A stretch of DNA of 13,214 nucleotides from an uncultured Clostridia bacterium (GTDB lineage Bacteria > Bacillota > Clostridia > RGIG6154): assembly GCA_934446135.1 (NCBI GenBank), contig CAKSDT010000047.1, positions 1 to 13,214 on the forward strand, given 5' to 3'. The translations under genes and the position numbers were made by a program. Below, in pieces: positions 6,776-11,517 of this stretch (positions are counted from its first letter, which is position 1; every line of letters starts with the position of its first letter). The notes below the pieces were generated by a model. The model worked only from the letters and a program-made list of their open reading frames with translations, had not been told where the DNA came from and ran no database searches.

Positions 6776-7760
6776 GTGGCATTTTTGATTTTCTTGAATG
6801 AGGGTGGATTGGATACGGGGATAATGTCTGCAAATACGCGTACCATTTTAGCGCGTTCTTTTTTCTATCCTCTTCTTTTTCCACCCCTGCACGTTCGAAA
6901 TTTTTTAAAAATACAGATGCTAGATAATCCGGTTCTTTTGTGGACTTTCGAAACTCTTCCCATGATATCGGATATTTCGTTGTCTCTATCCATTGACCAC
7001 TACTCACGGTTTCTTCGTCAAGCCACACACATTGATAGTAACCGTCTGTGATATCATATCCGTGAGCATTCGCCCAGTCTGTATAGACGGTTGCCGGAGT
7101 CCACTGGACAAGTCCATAACCACCGTCATAATTTCCCTCTTTTAATGACTGCCATAATTCAGGGTTAATGTTGGATTCTATCTCCATATTCCCTAACATT
7201 CCTGCAATTGCATTCAAAGTAAAATCTTTGAAGAACATCGTGCTATAGAATACATAGGCATTGTTTTTCATCTCGTTCTCTGTAAGATATCGGTTTCCAT
7301 GAATCCATTCAAGAGGCATACCGGCACTATCACCATAGCGATATATCTTTGTCCATGCGGACGGCTTCGACACATGGGAATTGATGCTTACCTGGTCGGG
7401 TAAAGGATAACGACCGCTGTGCGCTCCCATGGTAACACCTCCACCTCCAACACCGTTTCCACTATATACCATTTCCGTGTGACCACTACGCCAAACGATG
7501 TCCCCAGCTTGCCACGATTCATTAATGTCAATCTCTTTAAATCCGGCTTGCAATAAGTACCCCTCTTCTGTCCTTGTCGTAAACCATGGGTTCGGTGAGA
7601 AAAAACCGGCTTCTGTTAATGCTTTTGATATAAAGGAACTGCAATCATAATAAGTAATGCCGTTCACGGTCTGTCCTCTTCGGTATTGCTGAGAATACCC
7701 TATATTAGGAGCATTGCAAGCGTTGACTGCCCACTGATAGGCTACATTAATATTCGGCAT
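6753..7760 (-). CDS. Two-domain peptidoglycan hydrolase: NlpC/P60-like plus tail-lysozyme-like
   Basis: 335 residues. The N-terminal domain (about 1-143) looks like an NlpC/P60 cysteine peptidase: YYDCSSFISKAL gives the catalytic Cys40, and SGHTEMVYSG gives the likely His94. A Gly-rich turn (VGGGGVTMGAHSG) and the end of the domain follow. The second domain (about 155-320) matches phage tail lysozymes: LNAIAGMLGNMEIESNINP with probable catalytic Glu193/195, then GGYGLVQWTP. The product probably cuts both peptide and glycan parts of the wall during entry, the role of phi29 gp13. It stands next to the endolysin gene, so a lysis role is not excluded. The ATG at 7760 has AAGGAGGTC upstream. No signal peptide is seen. 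Confidence 0.8.
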   Translation of the reverse strand: MPNINVAYQWAVNACNAPNIGYSQQYRRGQTVNGITYYDCSSFISKALTEAGFFSPNPWFTTRTEEGYLLQAGFKEIDINESWQAGDIVWRSGHTEMVYSGNGVGGGGVTMGAHSGRYPLPDQVSINSHVSKPSAWTKIYRYGDSAGMPLEWIHGNRYLTENEMKNNAYVFYSTMFFKDFTLNAIAGMLGNMEIESNINPELWQSLKEGNYDGGYGLVQWTPATVYTDWANAHGYDITDGYYQCVWLDEETVSSGQWIETTKYPISWEEFRKSTKEPDYLASVFLKNFERAGVEKEEDRKKNALKWYAYLQTLSPYPIHPHSRKSKMPLYFFLPW

Positions 7761-7780
7761 TTTACTGACCTCCTTAAAAA

Positions 7781-7796
7781 TGTTTCACGTGAAACA
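7781..7796. promoter_or_regulatory. parS site 1 (ParB/Spo0J centromere motif)
   Basis: Perfect TGTTTCACGTGAAACA palindrome between the endolysin and hydrolase genes. It is followed at 7800-7815 by a 14/16 copy (TGTTTCACGTGAATAA). The palindrome extends with A/T flanks to AAAATG...CATTTT and could also fold as a hairpin. The hydrolase ribosome binding site lies just downstream. Confidence 0.8.
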
Positions 7797-7799
7797 TTT

Positions 7800-7815
7800 T
7801 GTTTCACGTGAATAA
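7800..7815. promoter_or_regulatory. Degenerate parS-like copy in tandem with site 1
   Basis: TGTTTCACGTGAATAA matches 14 of 16 bases. Centre-to-centre distance from site 1 is 19 bp. It ends 2 bp before the endolysin stop codon. Confidence 0.55.
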
Positions 7816-7817
7816 AA

Positions 7818-8807
7818 CTAACTCATATATAACATATCTTTTGCATAAACGATTTCAATACCACAGGCACGTGATAAACCTCCTCCAAATGTTCCAGGGC
7901 ATTCGACACCGTTCGGATTTTTTCCCTGTAGTAAACATAAGATTTCAAGAGCTGTGACAAGATACTGTGTTTCACCACGCTTTACATAATGCCGTCCAGC
8001 TTTCGCTCTTGTCTTTTTACCGACAAGTCCGTCCTCTGCAATCGTGTGACCATAGTCCATGTTCATAGCATGTTGCACCACACGCACCGCCATTCTTTTG
8101 GTATTTTTCCCAACAATACCGTCAACCGCAATTTGGACACCTGTAAAATTAATCGCATGCTGTTGTCCCATGGCAATTAGTTCATTTCTTGGGTTTACGT
8201 GTGCTGGCGGATTCTGTGGAACATTAGGTACAGGGTTTAAAGCTCCATAGTCTTTATAAACATGGTTCACATCACATCGACCATTAATACCGTCAACCGT
8301 TCCGTTACTGGAATACTGCCAAATGTCTACATTGTCTACACCTAACGCATTAGAATATCTAGCAATCCACAGGTCATACCCCCAACTCTCTCCGATATAA
8401 TTCTCATACCATGATTTACTGGCGTAAATCCCTGCTTTATATCCGTGTGTCAGCATAGCATCACAAAAACGCTTTGCGTTGTGCTTTGCTACTTTCTGCG
8501 TTCCCGGCTCTTCACTGTCAAAAAATACAGGCAGATTAGGAGTGTGACCCTGTAATAATCTAAGACAATGATTAATTTCACCCTCAATTTTAGCTGTGGT
8601 TTTTGCGTAGGAATAGAAATATACTCCATATGGTATCCCCAACCGCTCACATTCACGCACATTTCTATTCCATTGTTTATCATCTTGTGATACCATATCC
8701 TGTCCATATCCGCAACGAATGATAACATAGTCCACAGCATTTTTTACTTTTTCAAAGTCAATCACTCCGTTGTGATACGAAATGTCAATTGCTTTTTTTA
8801 CACTCAT
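7818..8807 (-). CDS. Endolysin: GH25 muramidase with C-terminal wall-binding region
   Basis: 329 residues. Residues 1 to about 195 are a glycoside hydrolase family 25 (Lyz-like) muramidase, which cuts the N-acetylmuramic acid to N-acetylglucosamine bond. The sequence shows DISYHNG at the N-terminus (Asp8), PVFFDSEEP with the acidic pair Asp97/Glu99, the AGIYASKSWYEN strand and DIWQYSSNG near the domain end. After a Pro/Asn linker (NPVPNVPQNPPAHVNP), residues about 205-325 contain two related segments, DGIVGKNTK and DGLVGKKTR. These are the kind of DG-x-x-G-x-x-T motif found in peptidoglycan-binding domains. The gene follows the holin-like gene by 3 nt, a normal lysis cassette. ATG 8807 has AAAAAGGAGGT upstream. 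No signal peptide, consistent with holin-dependent release. Confidence 0.93.
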   Translation of the reverse strand: MSVKKAIDISYHNGVIDFEKVKNAVDYVIIRCGYGQDMVSQDDKQWNRNVRECERLGIPYGVYFYSYAKTTAKIEGEINHCLRLLQGHTPNLPVFFDSEEPGTQKVAKHNAKRFCDAMLTHGYKAGIYASKSWYENYIGESWGYDLWIARYSNALGVDNVDIWQYSSNGTVDGINGRCDVNHVYKDYGALNPVPNVPQNPPAHVNPRNELIAMGQQHAINFTGVQIAVDGIVGKNTKRMAVRVVQHAMNMDYGHTIAEDGLVGKKTRAKAGRHYVKRGETQYLVTALEILCLLQGKNPNGVECPGTFGGGLSRACGIEIVYAKDMLYMS

Positions 8808-8810
8808 TTT

Positions 8811-9035
8811 TTAAACCTCCTTTTTCTGCTCAAATGTATCACAGATGCGCTGTAGTGCAAGTGTATTATTGTTAACTGCTTCTGTAATATCTGACATTTC
8901 CTGTTTGTGCGATTCGTTTAGTTTGTCCATGCGTGCGTCATTCTTATCCTCACGATATTTAACGTACCACATAGACGCAATCGCTACAACTGTAGGTAGT
9001 CCCAACGTGTTAATAGCTGTCATGATTTCTTGCAT
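8811..9035 (-). CDS. Holin-like small membrane protein
   Basis: 74 residues with one membrane segment near the N-terminus (about 9-25, TLGLPTVVAIASMWYV). A positively charged turn (KYREDKNDAR) and a helical, charged tail with coiled-coil character (SDITEAVNNNTLALQRICDTF) follow. This layout resembles BhlA/UviB-type holins. Position right before the GH25 endolysin supports a lysis role. The frame is open upstream to 9170, but that segment is translated parS and promoter DNA. ATG 9035 is chosen because AAAGGAGGTG lies 6-7 nt upstream and a promoter ends just before it. Confidence 0.75.
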   Translation of the reverse strand: MQEIMTAINTLGLPTVVAIASMWYVKYREDKNDARMDKLNESHKQEMSDITEAVNNNTLALQRICDTFEQKKEV

Positions 9036-9054
9036 GATATCACCTCCTTTTTCT

Positions 9055-9083
9055 ATCATAGCATGAATAGAATTATTTGTAAA
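9055..9083 (-). promoter_or_regulatory. Promoter for the holin-endolysin genes
   Basis: Minus strand: TTTACA (9083-9078), 17-bp spacer ending TGC (extended -10), TATGAT (9060-9055). The predicted transcript would start a few bases before the holin ribosome binding site. parS site 2 ends 7 bp upstream of the -35. Confidence 0.6.
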
Positions 9084-9090
9084 TAAAAAA

Positions 9091-9106
9091 TGTTTCACGT
9101 GAAACA
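9091..9106. promoter_or_regulatory. parS site 2
   Basis: Perfect TGTTTCACGTGAAACA, within a 26-bp perfect palindrome with A/T flanks (9086-9111). It lies just upstream of the holin promoter and directly abuts a second, degenerate copy. Confidence 0.82.
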
Positions 9107-9122
9107 TTTTTCGCGTGAAACA
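9107..9122. promoter_or_regulatory. Degenerate parS-like copy abutting site 2
   Basis: TTTTTCGCGTGAAACA matches the motif at 14 of 16 bases. It shares the end of site 2 with no gap, a 16-bp centre-to-centre tandem. Confidence 0.5.
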
Positions 9123-9172
9123 TTTTATGTACGTTACAAAATAATCAATGCAAAGGGAACGCAACGCCAAAA

Positions 9173-9212
9173 ATTGATATCAGACTACTTGTCTATGTGC
9201 GTGTATATCAAT
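9173..9212 (-). other. Possible structured leader RNA in the 5' region before the holin gene
   Basis: Inverted repeat attgatat (9173-9180) and atatcaat (9205-9212), with an inner agac/gtct pair (9182-9185, 9191-9194) around a 5-nt loop. It lies in the roughly 200-nt leader between the promoter at 9245-9273 and the holin start. The rest of 9123-9240 shows no coding frame that I can support. Confidence 0.35.
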
Positions 9213-9244
9213 TACAATGCTCGTATTATTTCGGGTACGATATT

Positions 9245-9273
9245 ATAATAACACATCTCGTTAAAACTGTCAA
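9245..9273 (-). promoter_or_regulatory. Strong consensus promoter abutting parS site 3
   Basis: Minus strand: perfect -35 TTGACA (9273-9268), 17-bp spacer ending TGT (extended -10), TATTAT (9250-9245). The -35 begins at the base next to parS site 3. It reads toward the lysis genes and onward. Confidence 0.7.
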
Positions 9274-9289
9274 TGTTTCACGTGAAACA
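9274..9289. promoter_or_regulatory. parS site 3
   Basis: Perfect TGTTTCACGTGAAACA filling the gap between the ATPase stop codon (9292-9290) and the -35 of the promoter at 9245-9273, with no free base on either side. Confidence 0.82.
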
Positions 9290-10336
9290 TTAAAAAGATA
9301 TCACGTCAAATATCATGTTCTTACATTCCAAATTTTCAAAAAGAAGTAGCCCTCTATTGAAATATTCCCGTAGCATCGTCACAATATAATGCGTTGAATT
9401 GACACGAATAGCTGTATTATCTATGACATCAGTTTTTGTAAAGCATATCCTTGTAGGGAAACTATCGTCTGCGCCTGTTGATACATATAGACAGACATCA
9501 TATTTTCTTACATTGTACAGGGTGTCATTATATTTAATGGTACAAATATAACGAGACTGTCCAGAGGGTTTCCCAATCAAACATTCATTATCATTTAGAT
9601 ATTTATTTTCACTAGCGTATTCGTTATAGTCAGCACCCCTAAAAGCTCTTGCAATAGCACTTTCCTTATAAGCTGTTGAAGCACTTTCATTATAAGTTCT
9701 CTCAAACACCCACCCGTCACCACGTAAAAATTTAGTGTCTCTCTTTAACATTTTATTGATGCCAAACACGCTATAGTAAGGGTTTAACAAAGAGACTGTA
9801 TTAGATGCCATATATAGCACAACTCTCCTGTGCTGTTTACCATGACCCGAACTAATCGTAGTGAGCAATGATAACAGTTTATTTACTTCATTTGGTAAAT
9901 ATATATTATCTTCGTCTTGGTATTCGTCAAAAAATACAGAACGGATATTCACAAACAGTCCACGCATTTTTTTGTACTTTCTCGCCACGGACAAAGCTAA
10001 GCAATAACCGCATGGTTCTTCATTGATAAATAACTGTACTAATGAACCTCGCATCAAGCTTTTTTCTGTCATGACATAGCCGTCAAATTTTTCCGCTATA
10101 TCGCCAAAATAAGTGTCAGCACAGTTCTTCATATCAACGACATTCCTGTACAAATAGATAAACTGGTTTTCCGGTCTGTATTTATCTTTTAAAAAATCAG
10201 AAACTTGTCGACACTTAATAGAATAACTTTTTCCGGCTGTCCTGTTGCCGTCCACAATAAAAATATCGGGCGTATTTCCATATTTATCTTTCATAGTCAA
10301 TAATCGTTCGCAATGATAATATTCATCATTAAACAT
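9290..10336 (-). CDS. DNA packaging ATPase (phi29 gp16-like)
   Basis: Motor ATPase that drives genome packaging through the portal, 348 residues (phi29 gp16, 332). Walker A is GNRTAGKS (residues 30-37) after a beta strand DIFIVD. Walker B is VFFDE (134-138), followed by YQDED, as in FtsK/HerA-like packaging motors of the phi29 group. Lys120-Lys123 and other basic residues lie between. A Thr/Ser-rich sensor strand (VVLYMASNT) follows. The start is ATG 10336 (MFNDEYYHC), with GGAGGTG 6 nt upstream. A further in-frame ATG at 10354 lies inside parS site 4 and lacks a ribosome binding site. No clear promoter lies between the terminator at 10381-10407 and this gene, so it is probably transcribed by read-through. 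Confidence 0.92.
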   Translation of the reverse strand: MFNDEYYHCERLLTMKDKYGNTPDIFIVDGNRTAGKSYSIKCRQVSDFLKDKYRPENQFIYLYRNVVDMKNCADTYFGDIAEKFDGYVMTEKSLMRGSLVQLFINEEPCGYCLALSVARKYKKMRGLFVNIRSVFFDEYQDEDNIYLPNEVNKLLSLLTTISSGHGKQHRRVVLYMASNTVSLLNPYYSVFGINKMLKRDTKFLRGDGWVFERTYNESASTAYKESAIARAFRGADYNEYASENKYLNDNECLIGKPSGQSRYICTIKYNDTLYNVRKYDVCLYVSTGADDSFPTRICFTKTDVIDNTAIRVNSTHYIVTMLREYFNRGLLLFENLECKNMIFDVISF

Positions 10337-10353
10337 TTTAGCACCTCCATTCA

Positions 10354-10369
10354 TGTTTCACGTGAAACA
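10354..10369. promoter_or_regulatory. parS site 4
   Basis: Perfect TGTTTCACGTGAAACA between the early-gene terminator and the packaging ATPase ribosome binding site (GGAGGT begins about 7 nt downstream). Confidence 0.82.
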
Positions 10370-10380
10370 TTTATTTTATA

Positions 10381-10407
10381 AAAGAGGTGGCATATAGCCA
10401 CCCCTTT
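10381..10407 (-). terminator. Hairpin terminator or attenuator after the small early genes
   Basis: Minus strand: AAAGGGGTGGC, loop TATAT, GCCACCTCTTT. This is an 11-bp stem with one G-U pair, followed by a short T-rich stretch (TATAAAATAAAT). The weak T-tract suggests partial read-through into the ATPase gene. Confidence 0.65.
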
Positions 10408-10444
10408 AGAAGAAGAGAATTAAAATGGTATTCTCACGGTATCA

Positions 10445-10795
10445 TTATAAATTTGATACATCTAAGGTGCAATTTATATAATCGCGTCCAGCTTTTGTCT
10501 TTCCGCTAATTTTAATGATAGAGAATTTTTCCCCGTCCATAACATTTTCAATATCTTTCAATGACTGCCTAAAGGTTGCAGACTGTCCGGAATACACTTT
10601 CTTATCAGGTGTAATGATGCTTACAATCTCCTGTGTGTCACCGTTATCTTTGATATCGTCAAAGATAAGATATCCGTCAACTGGGATAGACTCACCGTCA
10701 GCAATATTTTTTAATGGCTCAATGTCCGGTGCTGTTGTCATAAGGTACTTCTCAACCTTTGTAATCTCTCTGCTCATTTCTTTAATTTCTACCAT
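10445..10795 (-). CDS. Small protein, candidate ssDNA-binding protein (phi29 gp5 position)
   Basis: 116 residues. ATG 10795 has ACAGGAGGTAA upstream. After a short helical head (MVEIKEMSREITKVEKYL), the protein is mostly alternating beta strands: VDGYLIFDDIKDNG, EIVSIITPDKKVYSG, FSIIKISGKTKAGRDYINC. This is compatible with a small OB-like nucleic-acid-binding fold, with a basic GKTKAGRDY loop. It lies 25 nt after another small gene and is close to the polymerase, where phi29 keeps its replication accessory proteins p6 and p5. The binding role is inferred from size, strand pattern and position. I do not recognise a definite family motif. Confidence 0.5.
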   Translation of the reverse strand: MVEIKEMSREITKVEKYLMTTAPDIEPLKNIADGESIPVDGYLIFDDIKDNGDTQEIVSIITPDKKVYSGQSATFRQSLKDIENVMDGEKFSIIKISGKTKAGRDYINCTLDVSNL

Positions 10796-10820
10796 AATTA
10801 TTTACCTCCTGTTTTTCCTG

Positions 10821-11120
10821 TTAATCTTCCTTTTTCATTTCCTGTAATTCTGCTTCGGTGACAATTTTTTTGCTCTTGACATCTGAGTTGAGTAAGAACT
10901 GCTCATCTGTCATTGCGCGTTTTTCCAGTTTAAATTTAATATCTAAAATGGAAACAATGTCACCTTTGTACTGCTTTTCAATCAAGATTTCCGCTTTGTC
11001 TCTTGTCTTGCAGTTTGGCAATTTTTCGTCAAAACAATCTTTCTTGATTTCTCCCGTCTCCTTGTCTTTGTAGATTCTTTCTAATGAAACCTCTGCTGTG
11101 ACTAATGTCCTTGTAAACAT
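10821..11120 (-). CDS. Small early protein of unknown function (replication-accessory candidate)
   Basis: 99 residues from ATG 11120, which has AAAAAAGGAGGAAAA upstream. The frame is open back to 11207, but that part is promoter DNA. The sequence begins MFTRTLVTAEVSLERIY, a beta strand. It continues with a charged turn (DKETGEIKKDCFDEKLP), a helix (TRDKAEILIEKQYKG), a strand (DIVSILDIKFKLEKRAM) and a charged C-terminal tail ending ELQEMKKED. It is the first gene after the promoter at 11193-11221 and shares an operon with the candidate ssDNA-binding gene. A DNA-binding role like phi29 p6 is possible from position only. Confidence 0.6.
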   Translation of the reverse strand: MFTRTLVTAEVSLERIYKDKETGEIKKDCFDEKLPNCKTRDKAEILIEKQYKGDIVSILDIKFKLEKRAMTDEQFLLNSDVKSKKIVTEAELQEMKKED

Positions 11121-11174
11121 CTTGTTTTCCTCCTTTTTTCTGTTTCTTTGAGTGTGAATTGCAATGTAATATGT

Positions 11175-11250
11175 TTTATTTATTACATTATTATAATAAC
11201 ACAACAACTAGATATAGTCAAGTGTTATATTATAATTTTTATTTTTTATC
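11175..11250. repeat. Direct repeat copy B (promoter block)
   Basis: A 76-bp block from GATAAAAAAT (11250-11241) to AATGTAATAAATAAA (11189-11175) on the minus strand. It is repeated at 11448-11517, with the same order of blocks and similar spacing, about 270 bp apart. Each copy follows an ORF end containing DKK and contains a promoter. Confidence 0.65.
11193..11221 (-). promoter_or_regulatory. Promoter before the two small early genes
   Basis: Minus strand: TTGACT (11221-11216), 17-bp spacer ending TGT (extended -10), TATTAT (11198-11193), followed by AATAATGTAATAAATAAA. It has the same design as the promoter at 9245-9273. Confidence 0.65.
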
Positions 11251-11426
11251 TAAATCTCTTACATATATACTATCTGTATCAGCATATAAAAAACCATCAC
11301 GAATAGTGATAAGTTTAGCCGTAATCTCAGCGTTTTTTAAATTTGTGTCAGTTCTTACATTACTACTATGTGACATTGAGCTTACCCCGTACAAGCTGTT
11401 TAACGGATATTCAATTTTTTACCCAT
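11239..11426 (-). pseudogene. Frame-disrupted fragment with DNA polymerase motifs B and C
   Basis: An ATG at 11426 with a good ribosome binding site (AAAAAGGAG, 8 nt away) opens only MGKKLNIR before a stop. A -1 change within the six A's at 11420-11415 would instead give a 62-residue protein: MGKKIEYPLNSLYG, a Ser/Asn/Thr-rich middle, then GFLYADTDSIYVRDLDKK. LNSLYG matches polymerase B motif B and YADTDS matches motif C, in the right order. The spacing is only about 35 residues, against about 65 in the full gene upstream. It could be an internally deleted polymerase remnant, a small gene read by slippage on the A-run, or a homopolymer sequencing error. An in-frame ATG at 11376 would give 45 residues without a clear ribosome binding site. 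Confidence 0.55.
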
Positions 11427-11447
11427 CTTTGTTTCTCCTTTTTCTAC

Positions 11448-11517
11448 TTTATTTATTACATTATTATAACAGCACAACAATAAAATATAATCAAGTATTA
11501 TATGATAATTTTTTATC
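11448..11517. repeat. Direct repeat copy A (promoter block)
   Basis: A 70-bp block on the minus strand from GATAAAAAAT (11517-11508) to AATGTAATAAATAAA (11462-11448). It is the partner of 11175-11250 and spans the 3' end of the polymerase gene and the promoter that follows. Confidence 0.65.
11466..11494 (-). promoter_or_regulatory. Weaker promoter copy overlapping the polymerase stop
   Basis: Minus strand: TTGATT (11494-11489), 17-bp spacer ending TGC, TGTTAT (11471-11466). An alternative TATAAT at 11468-11463 gives 20-bp spacing. The polymerase TGA stop (11493-11491) lies within the -35. Confidence 0.45.

Noticed and set aside
7777..7800. The CACGTG palindromes as ordinary rho-independent terminators
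   Set aside because: A/T flanks would allow a hairpin with a T-tail, but the identical 16-bp core at four places, including one with no T-tail reading into a promoter, fits a protein-binding site better. A second role as terminator is not excluded.
7868..7883. CACGTG inside the endolysin gene (ggcacgtgataa) as another parS
   Set aside because: Only the six-base core matches; the flanks do not.
8489..8740. 83-codon minus-strand frame inside the endolysin gene
   Set aside because: It is an alternative frame of the GH25 domain, whose motifs are clear in the main frame.
9131..9150. TTGATT...TAAAAT as a further promoter before the holin
   Set aside because: The spacer is only 15 bp and there is no TG extension, unlike the other promoters here.
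9036..9170. N-terminal extension of the holin frame (MALRSLCIDYF...)
   Set aside because: It is translated promoter and parS DNA, has no ribosome binding site, and a strong one precedes ATG 9035.
10337..10354. ATPase start at ATG 10354
   Set aside because: This ATG is formed partly by parS site 4 and has no ribosome binding site; GGAGGTG serves ATG 10336.
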